Source: Chryseobacterium indoltheticum (GTDB lineage: Bacteria; Bacteroidota; Bacteroidia; Flavobacteriales; Weeksellaceae). Taken from it: a DNA stretch of 64,000 bases. The stretch is taken from assembly GCF_003815915.1 (NCBI RefSeq), contig NZ_CP033929.1:3410001-3474000 (forward strand). Reading direction: 5' to 3'. Below the pieces are notes generated by a model that was given only the letters and a program-made list of their open reading frames with translations, was not told where the DNA came from and ran no database searches. The position numbers and the translations under genes were made by a program. Positions 52,019-61,627 of this stretch are shown here, one piece after another. Numbering within the stretch: the first letter of the stretch is position 1; each line of letters begins with the position of its first letter.

Positions 52019-54877
52019 ATGAAAAAAATATCTATACTGCTATCGGCTGCGATGGCGCATTTATACTTTGGTCAAAATCTGGATGAAGGATTTTCAAAGC
52101 CAGAAGCTTCAGTAGCATCGTTATCTACCTATGTAAATACACCTGTCTCTTATGCGACAGGGATTCCGAATATCTCATTTCCACTGACATCACTTCCAAC
52201 ACACAGCAAAGATGTGAATATAAATATTGCATTAAGCTATCACCCAGGCAACATGTTCAGTGATGACAGAGCTAGTGAAGCCGGATTAGGCTGGACCGTT
52301 CTGGGAGCTAATGCGGTAATCTCAAGAGAAATAATTAACGGAACAGATGAAAGGTTTTATAAAACTGATGCTGGTAACTACAATAAAAATCCTTTTGATG
52401 ATATCTATTATTACAGCTTTGGAGGTCAATCAGGCAAATTCAGGTTTGTAAGAGACACTGTAAACAATACGTTTGAGATTGTAAAGCTAACCCCTTCTAA
52501 TGTAAAAATCGAATATGTACGGGAAGCCAATAATGCTACACTTCTGCTCCAGAGCTTTAAAATAACCGACGACAAAGGTACGATATACCTTTTTGATGTC
52601 AACAGCAGAGCAGCCAATAAATTTGCAAGCCTGGCAGGCGTTTATAAATCTGCTTTCTACCTCACAAAAGTGTACAACAACAGAATGCAGGAACTCTATG
52701 CTGTGGAATACCAGATTGAGAATAAAAGCGCTCCACAGGCTTATCCGCAGGAAATTAGCCAGCAGACCTGTAAAGTCAAGAAGATCACTTCCAGAGATTA
52801 CGGGACGATAGATTTTGATTATGTAAAGGAACTGGTGCCTCAAGCATTTAATGACCCCTATAAGCTCACAACGATAACGGTGAGAAACAAAGCCGGGGAT
52901 CTCATGAACAAGTACGCCTTTGTGTACAATATGCTTAGCAGCTCTATCATACCTGGGAAAAGAATACTGACAGAAATAATAAAGTATGACAGAAGCCTTT
53001 CTAAAACCGAAACCACTGCTTTTGAATACAACAGGTCAGGAAGTCCTAAAGATTATGGACCTATACCGGGCAAGTTTAAAGATTATTTTGTGTGTGATGA
53101 TGAGATCATGCACTTTGACGACCCTAAATATTTTCCTTTCGGAACACTGAAAAGAGTAAAACTGCCGACAGGCGGAGTTGTAGAATACAATTTTGAGACC
53201 AAGGAATATGCAGTAGAGGATCTCAGTAATTATATCGCACAGGAAGTAGGTTTTACAGAATTCTCTCATCCGCAGTTTCAGTATCTGAAGCCGGTTCTGA
53301 ATGTGGATTTTGATACGCATCTGGCCTCCCAGTTCAGCTTTACGGCATCACCGAATGCTACTCTGTATGCCCGTTTCAGAAAGCTGGAAACCTATCCCCA
53401 CCCTTTTGATCCGAATGCTGATCCGGGGCTGGATTACAGTATTGCATCTTCATCCGGGGGTGCTCCGTACATCGGTGACCAGCTTTGTGTAAATGAGGCA
53501 GACCTCATCACCACAAAAAAATACTATCCGGACTCCGGTAATTATACACTGAAAATCCTTTCACCTACAGGCGGAAGAGGAACAATTGATATCTACGAAA
53601 TTGCTCTCAAGACTCCGCCTTATAAAAACGCACTTACCGATAAAAGCCTCAGAATCGAAAGTATTCGTTATTTCGAGAATGCTGCTACAGCAACCCCTGC
53701 CAAAACAGAAACATTTGTCTATGACCGTTTTGATGATGCCAATACCTCATCAGGAGATCCTTTTTTTGTCAGTACAGGAAACGGGGAGTCAATAAGCAAT
53801 CCTATTTATAAAAACTTAAAAGTGCTGAACGGGCAAAACGGAGGCTATACGAAATACTACTTTAAAACTCCTTCAGACTATCCTGAAACCCAGCTCGGGA
53901 ATTTCGGTTCGCTATTCTGGCCACACCTGAATATCACCACGGGAGGCCTTCTGGCAAAGAAAGAAGTATATAATGCACAGAATGTACTGAAGGCATCAGA
54001 AAATCATGAGTATACGCTCCAGTCAACAGGTACTGTCACATACAGAAACGAGGGGCATAATACACTGACTTCTTTTATTAAAAACCATACAGTAGATTCA
54101 AAAGTATTTGATTCGGGTCAGCGTGGAGTCACTACCAGATCGGAAACCTCTGTTTCGGAAGCCGGAGGCTTAAGTGTTGAGATGCAGAAAACCACCCAAT
54201 CTGACGGCAGCATTACAGAGACCCGTTACAAATACTCTAAAGACACCAACCATACGGCACTGATTGCTGCCAATATGGTTACGGTGCCTTTGCAGACCGA
54301 AATAAAAAGAGACGGTATGGTGATTGCAAAAAATGAAACTAAATACGACAATGCTCAGCAGCTCTATCCTACTTCTGTACTCAGCTACCTGCCGGATGAC
54401 CAAACCAGCAGCCTTACGGCGGTGAAGTACGATGTATATGACGATTCAGGAAACCTTGTGCAGTACACAGCCACTCCCGACGGAGCTTCAAACGGTGCTC
54501 CTGTCACCATCATCTGGGGATACAACAAAACGATGCCTATTGCAAAAATAGAAGGTGCCAGGCTTTCTGATATTCCGCAAAACCTTATTACTGCAATCAT
54601 AAATGCCTCCAACGAAGATGCTGATGCTGCGGCTTCTGCTGCTCCGGCCAAAGAAACGGCACTGCTTGCTCAGCTGGAAAGCTTTAAAAACAATTCAGCA
54701 TTGTCGGGTTTTATCATCACTGCCTATACCTATGATCCAATGGTAGGAGTTACCAATGTGCTGCCCCCTAACGGGATTCGCGAGATGTATATTTATGACA
54801 GCTTCAACAGGCTGGAAAAAGTAAAGGATGCCAACGGAAATACACTGAAGGAATACGGATACCATTATCAACAATAA
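52019..54877 (+). CDS. SpvB/TcB-like RHS-associated protein
   Basis: This is a 952-residue exported protein (signal peptide about 1-18, ending YFGQ). The N-terminus is like the SpvB/TcB cocoon half: YATGIPNISFPLTSLPTHSK, IALSYHPGNMFSDDRASEAG, LGWTVLGANAVISREI. Long YD-type beta sheets follow, and the protein ends in one YD repeat (YIYDSFNRLEKVKDANGNTL) that would continue into the RHS partner. It lacks its own toxin tip and T9SS domain. It sits between the T9SS-tagged gene and the RHS gene with gaps of 4 and 9 nt. I infer that it and the next protein form a two-part cocoon around the toxin, as TcB and TcC do. Confidence 0.82.
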   Translation: MKKISILLSAAMAHLYFGQNLDEGFSKPEASVASLSTYVNTPVSYATGIPNISFPLTSLPTHSKDVNINIALSYHPGNMFSDDRASEAGLGWTVLGANAVISREIINGTDERFYKTDAGNYNKNPFDDIYYYSFGGQSGKFRFVRDTVNNTFEIVKLTPSNVKIEYVREANNATLLLQSFKITDDKGTIYLFDVNSRAANKFASLAGVYKSAFYLTKVYNNRMQELYAVEYQIENKSAPQAYPQEISQQTCKVKKITSRDYGTIDFDYVKELVPQAFNDPYKLTTITVRNKAGDLMNKYAFVYNMLSSSIIPGKRILTEIIKYDRSLSKTETTAFEYNRSGSPKDYGPIPGKFKDYFVCDDEIMHFDDPKYFPFGTLKRVKLPTGGVVEYNFETKEYAVEDLSNYIAQEVGFTEFSHPQFQYLKPVLNVDFDTHLASQFSFTASPNATLYARFRKLETYPHPFDPNADPGLDYSIASSSGGAPYIGDQLCVNEADLITTKKYYPDSGNYTLKILSPTGGRGTIDIYEIALKTPPYKNALTDKSLRIESIRYFENAATATPAKTETFVYDRFDDANTSSGDPFFVSTGNGESISNPIYKNLKVLNGQNGGYTKYYFKTPSDYPETQLGNFGSLFWPHLNITTGGLLAKKEVYNAQNVLKASENHEYTLQSTGTVTYRNEGHNTLTSFIKNHTVDSKVFDSGQRGVTTRSETSVSEAGGLSVEMQKTTQSDGSITETRYKYSKDTNHTALIAANMVTVPLQTEIKRDGMVIAKNETKYDNAQQLYPTSVLSYLPDDQTSSLTAVKYDVYDDSGNLVQYTATPDGASNGAPVTIIWGYNKTMPIAKIEGARLSDIPQNLITAIINASNEDADAAASAAPAKETALLAQLESFKNNSALSGFIITAYTYDPMVGVTNVLPPNGIREMYIYDSFNRLEKVKDANGNTLKEYGYHYQQ

Positions 54878-54886
54878 AACACAGTC

Positions 54887-57800
54887 ATGAAAAAAATACT
54901 AGTACTCTTCAATATATTATTTTTATCGGGGGTAATCTTTGGACAGACCTCTACACAAAATTATATTTACTCTAAAACCTATCTTTCGGAAGACGGAAGC
55001 AAAAAAGCGGAGGCAATTCAATACTTCGATGGCTTGGGAAGACTCAAGCAAACGGTTTCGGTAAAATCTACCGTGACAGGAAAAGATCTTGTGGTACCTG
55101 TTTATTACGATGAGCTCGGAAGACAGAACAAAGACTTTCTGCCTTTGCCAATGGCCACTTCTAACCTTGGAATACAGACGGTTTCTGAGGGCGACATCAA
55201 TTCGTATTACGGAGTTTCGAATGCGTACAGCGAAAAGATTCCTGAAGATTCTCCTTTGGGGCAGATCATGGAGACCGCAAAACCCGGAGATGCCTGGAAA
55301 AAAGGCTACGGCCACACTCAGAAATTTGATTATCAGGCAAATATTGATTCTGATCAGGTAAAAAAACATGTATTCACTTCATCCTGGAGCAATGCTACAG
55401 TTTCTTTTTCACTACCTACGGTAAGCTGGTATGCAGAAAATCAGCTGATGAAAAGCACCACTACCGATGAAGATGGCACTAAGCGTATTGATTTCAAAAA
55501 TTCTAAGGGACAGATTATACTGGCAAGGAAGATGAGTGGAACCGCGCCTGTGGATACCTATTATCTTTATAATATCTATGACCAGCTGGTTTTGGTAATC
55601 ACCCCGAAAGCCAACGAAAAAATTGCACAGAGCGGGAATGTGTTGACTCAGACTATTCTGGATGTGTACTGCTACCAGTATAAGTATGACAACCGCAACA
55701 GGATGGTAGAAAAAAGACTCCCGGGGAAAGACTTTTGGGAATATTTTGTGTATGATAAACAAAACCGACTTGTACTGTCTCAGGATGCCAACCAACACCT
55801 CAAGCAATGGTCTTTTGTGAAATACGATAAGTTTGGGAGAACGGTGTATACAGGGCATTTTGCCAATACATCGGGAAGAGCCGCTATGCAGGCTACCCTC
55901 AACAATATGTCTGCCAATGCAATAAACAACGAAAGCAGAAGCACAACTTCTTTTACCTCTGGCGGACAGGCAGTTTATTATACTAACGCAGCTTTCCCAA
56001 CAGCCAGCATGACGGTACTTAGTGTGAATTACTATGATGAGTATGCACCCGGATCGCCCGCCAGACCCGCTGCTGTTTTGGGGAAACCTACCTTGTCTTC
56101 TGCAGCAACTATGTATACCTCCAATGGAATAACCAGCTACCGCAGCCTGAAGGGAATGCCCACTTCATCGTATATTAAAAATATAGAAGATGATCTGTGG
56201 ACGCAATCTCATATGTGGTACGATAAAGACGGACGGGGCATTGGTTCTCACTCGATGAATCATCTGGGTGGTTATACAAAAACTGAAACCGATATGGATT
56301 TTGCAGGGGCTGTCACGAAAACCAAAACTTATCATAAAAGGCTGAATACAGATACTGAAAAGATCATTACAAACACCTTTGAATACGACGGCCAAAACAG
56401 GCTCCTAGTACAAAAGCATCAGATAGATAACAACCCGGAGGAAGTTCTGTCTCAGAATACCTATAATGATCTTGGGCAGGTAACGGTGAAAAAAGTGGGT
56501 AACACTATAGCCGCCCCGCTACAGACCGTAAAGTATACCTATAATATTCATGGCAGTCTGATCAGGATCAATGATCCTGCGAACCTTGGAAGTGACCTTT
56601 TCGGATATAAGATCAATTACAATGAAGTGGAAGGATTAGAAACCCCAAATACGGATTTTCCTGAGCTGAAAGTAAAACCGAGATATAACGGTAATATTGC
56701 AGAAGTATCGTGGAAGACTTTGACTGAAGAAAGTGAGCCTCTGAAAAGATACGGCTATGTCTATGATGAACTCAGCAGACTTTCTGCAGGGTTTTACCAA
56801 AAGGCGGGTAATGAAGCAGCAAAGGAATATTTTGAAAAGATAGACTATAATATAGACGGAAGCATTCAAAGGCTGAAAAGATCAGAAGGCGTATTGACAG
56901 GAAATACATTTGCCACGATGATCGATAACCTGAGATATGAATACAGCGGAAACAAGCTGACGAAAGTGACCGATGAACAGCAGAATGCATCGGGATACCC
57001 TTATCTTTCTGCTCCCAATACGATCGCTTATGATGCCAATGGAAATATGACCAATCATCTCGATAAAGGCATTTCTTCAATTCAGTATAATTATTTAAAT
57101 TTACCGAACCAGGTTACCCAGAACGGTACCGTATCAAAATATACCTACCGTGCAGACGGGGTAAAAGTGAAGAAGATCTTTGGAGATATAGAAACCAATT
57201 ATCTGGACGGGTTTCAGTATAAATCTACCAGAACCTCGGAATCAGTTGACGGATCAATAGGAGACCCCAATGAAGTGGCTGAAATGCAGCTCAGGATCAT
57301 TCCGACCTCGGAAGGATATTATGATGCATGGCTTAACCAATATATTTACCAGTTTACCGATCATCTGGGAAATGTAAGACTTAGCTATTCTGATACCAAT
57401 AAAGACGGTATTATCCAGCCAAGACAGTTTGCAACGAGCAAATGTACACCCGGAAAACCGCCCTTTAACATCCCTACGTGTATCGTATCATGGCAGCCGG
57501 GAGAGATTGTAGAGAGTAACACATACTATCCGTTTGGGTTACTGCATAATTACACGGCTACTACACAGAATGCCTACCAATATAAATACAACGGAAAGGA
57601 ATTGCAGGAGACCGGAATGTATGATTACGGTGCAAGAATGTATATGCCTGATTTGGGACGGTGGGGAGTAGTAGATCCACTGGCGGAAGTCACCCCGAAT
57701 TTCTCTCCTTATCATTATGTCAACAATAATCCTATAATGTTTATTGATCCTGATGGGATGCTTTCACAGTCTTTTATAGATGAAGTCTGGGGCTCTCCTT

Positions 57801-58591
57801 CAGGTACGACATGGACTAACACAGGTGATGGATTTACCAATAACTGGGGCGGAACGATGGACTATTCAGGATCTTCCATGAACTACAAAAGCTACAGTTC
57901 GTTAATAAACAACATGTCTACAGGCGATGGCGGAGGCAGCACAGCAGATGTATTGCTTGAACAAATTTTGATACCTTGGAAAAATGATGGAGGCAAAGGA
58001 GCTGGCTCTTATAACGGTCTGATGATGGACAGCGGAATTTTAAGCGCTTTACAGAACTGGAACTTTGAACAAAACTGGAGTAACTATTATCAAGCGGAAG
58101 CGAATTGTAAAATCTGTCAGGAGACAAAAGCTGTTGAACAATTTATATTTTTGGAACTGCCAATGCAGTTTGCGGGTGGAAGTTTGGTTTCTGCAGGTTG
58201 GAGAGCCATTGGGGCAGGTAGATATTTATCAGGAGTTGCTGGTAATTTGTATGGCAGAATTGCACCAAGAATTTTAGCTAATTTTAGCAAAACAGGAACG
58301 TATTCTGTTTATCATGGTCTTGATGCAGCAGGTAATATTAGATATGCAGGAATTACAAGCCGTGACCCAGCTTTACGATTTGCAGAACATATGGCAGCAG
58401 GTGGTGAAAAAGGATCTCTATTTTTTAGAACAATAGAAGGAGCTTCTGGTTTAACCAAATCACAAGCTCGAGTAATGGAACAGAACCTTATCAATCAATG
58501 GGGATTACAGAAAAACGGAGGTGTTTTATTAAACAAAATAAATTCTATCTCTCCAAAAAAATGGGGTTTTTATGGTGTAACGCCACCTTAA
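54887..58591 (+). CDS. RHS toxin (DUF6443 + RHS core) with GIY-YIG-like nuclease tip
   Basis: This is a 1234-residue polymorphic toxin. It has a signal peptide (about 1-20), a DUF6443-type domain (about 20-170), YD repeats (about 180-820; YDNRNRMVEKRLPGKDFWEY, YEYSGNKLTKVTDEQ), and the RHS core (about 820-957; YQFTDHLGNVRLSYSDTNKD, KELQETGMYDYGARMYMPDL, ending FIDPDGM). A linker follows (about 960-1130), including the recurring NLYGRIAPRILANF. The last 100 residues look like a GIY-YIG nuclease: TYSVYHGLDAAG, IRYAGITS, an Arg in LRFAEH and the Glu in ARVMEQNLINQWG. Two Imm26-type genes follow directly. The nuclease call is by motif spacing only. Confidence 0.88.
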   Translation: MKKILVLFNILFLSGVIFGQTSTQNYIYSKTYLSEDGSKKAEAIQYFDGLGRLKQTVSVKSTVTGKDLVVPVYYDELGRQNKDFLPLPMATSNLGIQTVSEGDINSYYGVSNAYSEKIPEDSPLGQIMETAKPGDAWKKGYGHTQKFDYQANIDSDQVKKHVFTSSWSNATVSFSLPTVSWYAENQLMKSTTTDEDGTKRIDFKNSKGQIILARKMSGTAPVDTYYLYNIYDQLVLVITPKANEKIAQSGNVLTQTILDVYCYQYKYDNRNRMVEKRLPGKDFWEYFVYDKQNRLVLSQDANQHLKQWSFVKYDKFGRTVYTGHFANTSGRAAMQATLNNMSANAINNESRSTTSFTSGGQAVYYTNAAFPTASMTVLSVNYYDEYAPGSPARPAAVLGKPTLSSAATMYTSNGITSYRSLKGMPTSSYIKNIEDDLWTQSHMWYDKDGRGIGSHSMNHLGGYTKTETDMDFAGAVTKTKTYHKRLNTDTEKIITNTFEYDGQNRLLVQKHQIDNNPEEVLSQNTYNDLGQVTVKKVGNTIAAPLQTVKYTYNIHGSLIRINDPANLGSDLFGYKINYNEVEGLETPNTDFPELKVKPRYNGNIAEVSWKTLTEESEPLKRYGYVYDELSRLSAGFYQKAGNEAAKEYFEKIDYNIDGSIQRLKRSEGVLTGNTFATMIDNLRYEYSGNKLTKVTDEQQNASGYPYLSAPNTIAYDANGNMTNHLDKGISSIQYNYLNLPNQVTQNGTVSKYTYRADGVKVKKIFGDIETNYLDGFQYKSTRTSESVDGSIGDPNEVAEMQLRIIPTSEGYYDAWLNQYIYQFTDHLGNVRLSYSDTNKDGIIQPRQFATSKCTPGKPPFNIPTCIVSWQPGEIVESNTYYPFGLLHNYTATTQNAYQYKYNGKELQETGMYDYGARMYMPDLGRWGVVDPLAEVTPNFSPYHYVNNNPIMFIDPDGMLSQSFIDEVWGSPSGTTWTNTGDGFTNNWGGTMDYSGSSMNYKSYSSLINNMSTGDGGGSTADVLLEQILIPWKNDGGKGAGSYNGLMMDSGILSALQNWNFEQNWSNYYQAEANCKICQETKAVEQFIFLELPMQFAGGSLVSAGWRAIGAGRYLSGVAGNLYGRIAPRILANFSKTGTYSVYHGLDAAGNIRYAGITSRDPALRFAEHMAAGGEKGSLFFRTIEGASGLTKSQARVMEQNLINQWGLQKNGGVLLNKINSISPKKWGFYGVTPP
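57146..57640 (+). repeat. RHS-core direct repeat, copy A
   Basis: This stretch of the intact RHS gene matches 63184-63678 without any gap (constant offset 6038) and with only about ten differences. It provides a long homologous tract for recombination between the two RHS genes. Confidence 0.9.
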
Positions 58592-58601
58592 TCAGATAAT
58601 T

Positions 58602-59111
58602 ATGGCAAAAAGAGTAATAACAAAAATAGGAGATATTTTCTCCGTAGAATTAGATAACGGGAATAAAAAATATTTTCAATATATCGCAAATGATTTAACA
58701 CAGCTTAACAGCGATGTGATTCGTTCCTATAAAAAGGAATATTCTAAAGAGGTGCAACCCGATTATAGTGAATTGCTTTCAGGAGAAATCGACTTTCACG
58801 CTCATACAATGATAAATGTGGGTGTAAAACAAAATCTTTTTATACAAGAGGGTAAGCATTCCGTCTACCCAGAATCTGGAAATATACTTTTTAGAGATAC
58901 AAATGATGCTGGACACGCTCCTGGAAAACACCAAGTCTACATTTCTGAAGACTGGTTCGTTTGGAAAATAAGCGATGATAATTTTAAAAAAGTTGGAAAA
59001 CTAAAAGGAGAAAACCGTAATGCAGAAATTGGAATTGTAATGCCTCCTTTCGCAATAGCTGAACGAATAAAAACGGGAAAATTTAACTTTGTGTATCCTG
59101 ATTTCGAATGA
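58602..59111 (+). CDS. Imm26-type immunity protein 1
   Basis: This 169-residue cytosolic protein begins 10 nt after the RHS toxin gene. The N-terminal KIGDIFSVELDNGNKKYFQY and DLTQLNSDVIRSYKKEY match the Imm26 immunity family of polymorphic toxin systems, from memory. It ends VYPDFE. It most likely neutralises the GIY-YIG-like nuclease tip. A paralogue overlaps its stop codon. Confidence 0.75.
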   Translation: MAKRVITKIGDIFSVELDNGNKKYFQYIANDLTQLNSDVIRSYKKEYSKEVQPDYSELLSGEIDFHAHTMINVGVKQNLFIQEGKHSVYPESGNILFRDTNDAGHAPGKHQVYISEDWFVWKISDDNFKKVGKLKGENRNAEIGIVMPPFAIAERIKTGKFNFVYPDFE

Positions 59112-59620
59112 TGGCAAAAAAATTAAAGACAAAAATAGGTGATATATTTTCAGTGCCTATTAACGACGAAGAAAAAAGGTATATGCAATTAATAGCATTT
59201 GACTTAACACAGCTAAATAGTGATGTTGTAAGGATTTTTGAAAAAAAATATTTCTTAGGGGAAAATCCTGATATGGAAAACATCATAAAGGATAATGTAA
59301 AAGTATATGCTCATTGCGGATGTGATTTTGGTTTAAAACTTAATCTTTGGAAGAAAGAAGGTGAAAGTTCCAATGTAGGAAATATAAAAGATGTATTATT
59401 TAAGGGTACTTCAGAATATGCAAGAAAAGAAGGTGAAGAACCTACTAAAATTTCTAATAAATGGTATATATGGAGGATCAATGATGAAAATTTTACTCAA
59501 GTAGGTAAATTAGAAGGAGAGAACCGAAATGCATTTATAGGATTGGTAATAAATCCTCTAGGAATTGTTGAGTTAGCGAAAGGAAATAAATATCCTGACA
59601 ATTATCCTGATTTTGAATAA
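59108..59620 (+). CDS. Imm26-type immunity protein 2
   Basis: This 170-residue paralogue of the preceding protein shares IGDIFSVP, DLTQLNSDVVRIFEKKYF, KVGKLEGENRNA-like and the NYPDFE ending. Its ATG at 59108 overlaps the upstream TGA by 4 bp; an ATG at 59111 is also possible. Divergence is marked in the middle (YAHCGCDFGLKLNLWKKEG). It may protect against a different variant toxin or be left from an earlier tip. Confidence 0.75.
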   Translation: MMAKKLKTKIGDIFSVPINDEEKRYMQLIAFDLTQLNSDVVRIFEKKYFLGENPDMENIIKDNVKVYAHCGCDFGLKLNLWKKEGESSNVGNIKDVLFKGTSEYARKEGEEPTKISNKWYIWRINDENFTQVGKLEGENRNAFIGLVINPLGIVELAKGNKYPDNYPDFE

Positions 59621-59702
59621 CAAAAGCTAACTAATTGATGGCTTATCTGCAGGTTGGAAAGCGGCTGGTGCAGGGAAATATTTATCAGGAATTGCAAATA
59701 AT

Positions 59703-60002
59703 TTGTATGGCAGAATTGCTCCGAGAGTATTGGCGAATTTTAGTGAAACAGCTGTAGTACATGGTAACTCTTTAAAAAGTCTTAGACCTACTTGGGGATA
59801 TAAACTCCATCACGTAGATGGTACTTTTTTAAAAAATGGTATCACTTCAGCTTTAAAAGCAGAATCAAGATATACAAAAGCTTTTATGTCTGATAAAGTT
59901 ATGGTAGAAAAAATATTATTTCCAAATAGAGCTGCTGCCTATCAATGGGAGTTTCAACAGAATCAAATTTTACGTGGACCTTTAAATTTTAATATGCATT
60001 AA
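59703..60002 (+). CDS. displaced RHS toxin tip 2 (URI/GIY-YIG-like)
   Basis: This is an orphan C-terminal tip without its own start. The open frame runs from 59631 and reads SAGWKAAGAGKYLSG, NNLYGRIAPRVLANFSE, the same linker as the intact RHS gene; then a different 80-residue toxin: HGNSLKSLRPTWGYKLHHVD, FLKNGITSALKAESRYTKAF and AAAYQWEFQQNQILRGPLNF. YKL..D..FLKNGITS with a downstream Arg and Glu fits a URI/GIY-YIG-type nuclease, from memory of Tox-URI families. The coordinates use a TTG at 59703. It is probably silent until recombined behind the RHS core through the linker. An immunity candidate begins 2 nt later. Confidence 0.65.
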   Translation: MYGRIAPRVLANFSETAVVHGNSLKSLRPTWGYKLHHVDGTFLKNGITSALKAESRYTKAFMSDKVMVEKILFPNRAAAYQWEFQQNQILRGPLNFNMH

Positions 60003-60004
60003 TT

Positions 60005-60466
60005 ATGACTAATGATAAAAATATTTTTGGTTGTTTTGTCTCTTATCCATCGTTGATGTACGATGCAACTGAAGACCAAAAATCAACTGCAAAACATCAA
60101 GGTGATTTATTTCATACATACATTTATGGAGATAATCGAATTTGTAATACATTAAAAACACTGAATAGTGAAGATTATGGAAAAGATTTGAAATTAGCTT
60201 TATTTCAATTTTATGTAAACCCAATGAAATATGAAGTAGATATGCTGAAGGAAATAGAATCATACAGAAAGAATGAAAAATCAATCGGGATACCGATAAT
60301 CATAACTGATGAAAATTTCTTTAGTAAATCAGAGGAAGGTCGTTTTAATTATTTAAAACAAACTATTTTGCAAAAGATAGACTTACTTAAAGAAGTTGTC
60401 AAGAAGAAAAAATTGGATACAAATATGGAATTATTGAAATCTGATTTGAATAAAGTTTTTCAATAA
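60005..60466 (+). CDS. candidate immunity protein for tip 2
   Basis: This 153-residue soluble protein starts 2 nt after the displaced tip. I do not recognise a family. It has MTNDKNIFGCFVSYPSLMYD, LALFQFYVNPMKYEVDMLKE and a C-terminal coiled-coil-like Lys/Glu-rich helix. Position directly behind a toxin tip is the evidence for immunity function. It may still be needed while sister cells carry the toxin. Confidence 0.65.
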   Translation: MTNDKNIFGCFVSYPSLMYDATEDQKSTAKHQGDLFHTYIYGDNRICNTLKTLNSEDYGKDLKLALFQFYVNPMKYEVDMLKEIESYRKNEKSIGIPIIITDENFFSKSEEGRFNYLKQTILQKIDLLKEVVKKKKLDTNMELLKSDLNKVFQ

Positions 60467-60614
60467 TTTTAATTACTAAACACAGCGCTAGATGCATACT
60501 CCTTTAAAATAGAGCATCTTAAGGATATGTATTAGAAATAGAAAAGCTTCTTGTTTTGAATCTCCCAATGCAGTTACAGGCTGTGGTACCTTTTTATCAG
60601 GAATTGCAAATAAT

Positions 60615-60944
60615 TTGTATGGCAGAATTGCACCGAGAATATTAGCGAATCTTGAGCATGTTCCATTAGTACAAGCAAATAGAACGGCAGGTAATTTATT
60701 TAGAGATGAGCTAGCTACTGCATTGAGAGCAGAAGGACGAACGGTTTATACTGAAGTGTATAAAAAAACTCCATTTGGAGCTCGCTATATGGATTTAGAA
60801 GTTTGGCATAAGGGCGTTAACTTGGGAGGTATTGAAGCAAAGGTGGGAGGTTCTCGTTATCTACCTCTTCAAAAACTAAAAGATGCTTGGCTCGGTACTC
60901 AGGGCTATCCTGTACAATTAATAAGAAAACCAGGAAATTGGTAA
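60615..60944 (+). CDS. displaced RHS toxin tip 3 (restriction-endonuclease-like)
   Basis: This is an orphan tip: the linker NNLYGRIAPRILAN is again present, upstream traces read LVLNLPMQ and CGTFLSG in changing frames, and the toxin domain follows. It has TAGNLFRDELATALRAEG, VYTEVYKKTPFGARYMDLEV and GVNLGGIEAKVGGSRYLPLQ. The Asp in YMDLEV and ExK in IEAKVG form a PD-(D/E)xK-type site, so a DNase is likely (Tox-REase type). No start codon other than TTG 60615 is available. A DUF4304 gene follows 2 nt after the stop. Confidence 0.7.
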   Translation: MYGRIAPRILANLEHVPLVQANRTAGNLFRDELATALRAEGRTVYTEVYKKTPFGARYMDLEVWHKGVNLGGIEAKVGGSRYLPLQKLKDAWLGTQGYPVQLIRKPGNW

Positions 60945-60946
60945 AT

Positions 60947-61558
60947 ATGGATATTTTTAAAGAACTTATAAAAAAACTCACACCCTTTCTCAAAAGTTTA
61001 GGGTTTAGTAAGAAAGGAAATAGTTTTCACTTAGAACTTGACAAAAACTATGGAATTATAAACTTTCAAAAAAGTAGAGAAAGTACTGAAGACGTACTAA
61101 AATTTACAATTAATTTTGGAATTTATTCTAATGTTTTAGGACAATCAGAATACGATTATAATAATCTATCAAAACCAGAAATAGAGCAATGCCAATGGAA
61201 TTCGAGAGTTGGTGCATTTATGCCTAACAGTCCAGATTATTGGTGGATAATCAACTTCACGGATGACTTGAATACTTATACTCAGGATCTGGTAGATAAC
61301 ATCCAGAATATAATAATTCCTGAAATTAATAAACGTCTGTCTGATGAGGGTTTAATTAATTCCTGGCTCAATGAAAATAATGCAGGCACTACTGAGATAG
61401 GGAGATTTAAATATTTAACTACACTTCTAAAAATAAAGGGAGATTTTAATACTTTAAATCATATTATCGAAACGTCTATGCAACAAATGAAAGGAAAACC
61501 AAATGCTAAACTTGCTATAGAGCATCTAAAAGAAATAGATGTGACATATCAAAGTTAG
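60947..61558 (+). CDS. DUF4304-like protein, candidate immunity for tip 3
   Basis: This is a 203-residue cytosolic protein beginning MDIFKELIKKLTPFLKSLGF, with KKGNSFHLELDKNYGIINFQ, the pattern of DUF4304 proteins. DUF4304 genes often follow toxins in polymorphic loci. Here it begins 2 nt after the nuclease-type tip, which supports an immunity role. The ATG at 60947 is preferred over a longer frame opening within the toxin gene. Confidence 0.75.
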   Translation: MDIFKELIKKLTPFLKSLGFSKKGNSFHLELDKNYGIINFQKSRESTEDVLKFTINFGIYSNVLGQSEYDYNNLSKPEIEQCQWNSRVGAFMPNSPDYWWIINFTDDLNTYTQDLVDNIQNIIIPEINKRLSDEGLINSWLNENNAGTTEIGRFKYLTTLLKIKGDFNTLNHIIETSMQQMKGKPNAKLAIEHLKEIDVTYQS

Positions 61559-61582
61559 TTTTCTTCCTCGTTGCCCTCGCTA

Positions 61583-61603
61583 CCGCACGATTTTATCGTG
61601 TGG
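61583..61603. repeat. small hairpin at a cassette junction
   Basis: CCGCACGAT (61583-61591) pairs with ATCGTGTGG (61595-61603, one G-T pair) around TTT. It lies exactly between the DUF4304 gene and the next displaced tip. From memory the same sequence is dispersed in Chryseobacterium genomes. Confidence 0.6.
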
Positions 61604-61627
61604 CAGATATGAAAAAACCCAATAAGA

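Noticed and set aside
54923..55369. 148-codon minus-strand frame within the RHS gene
   Set aside because: It is antisense to the DUF6443 region of the RHS protein and has no protein-like motif.
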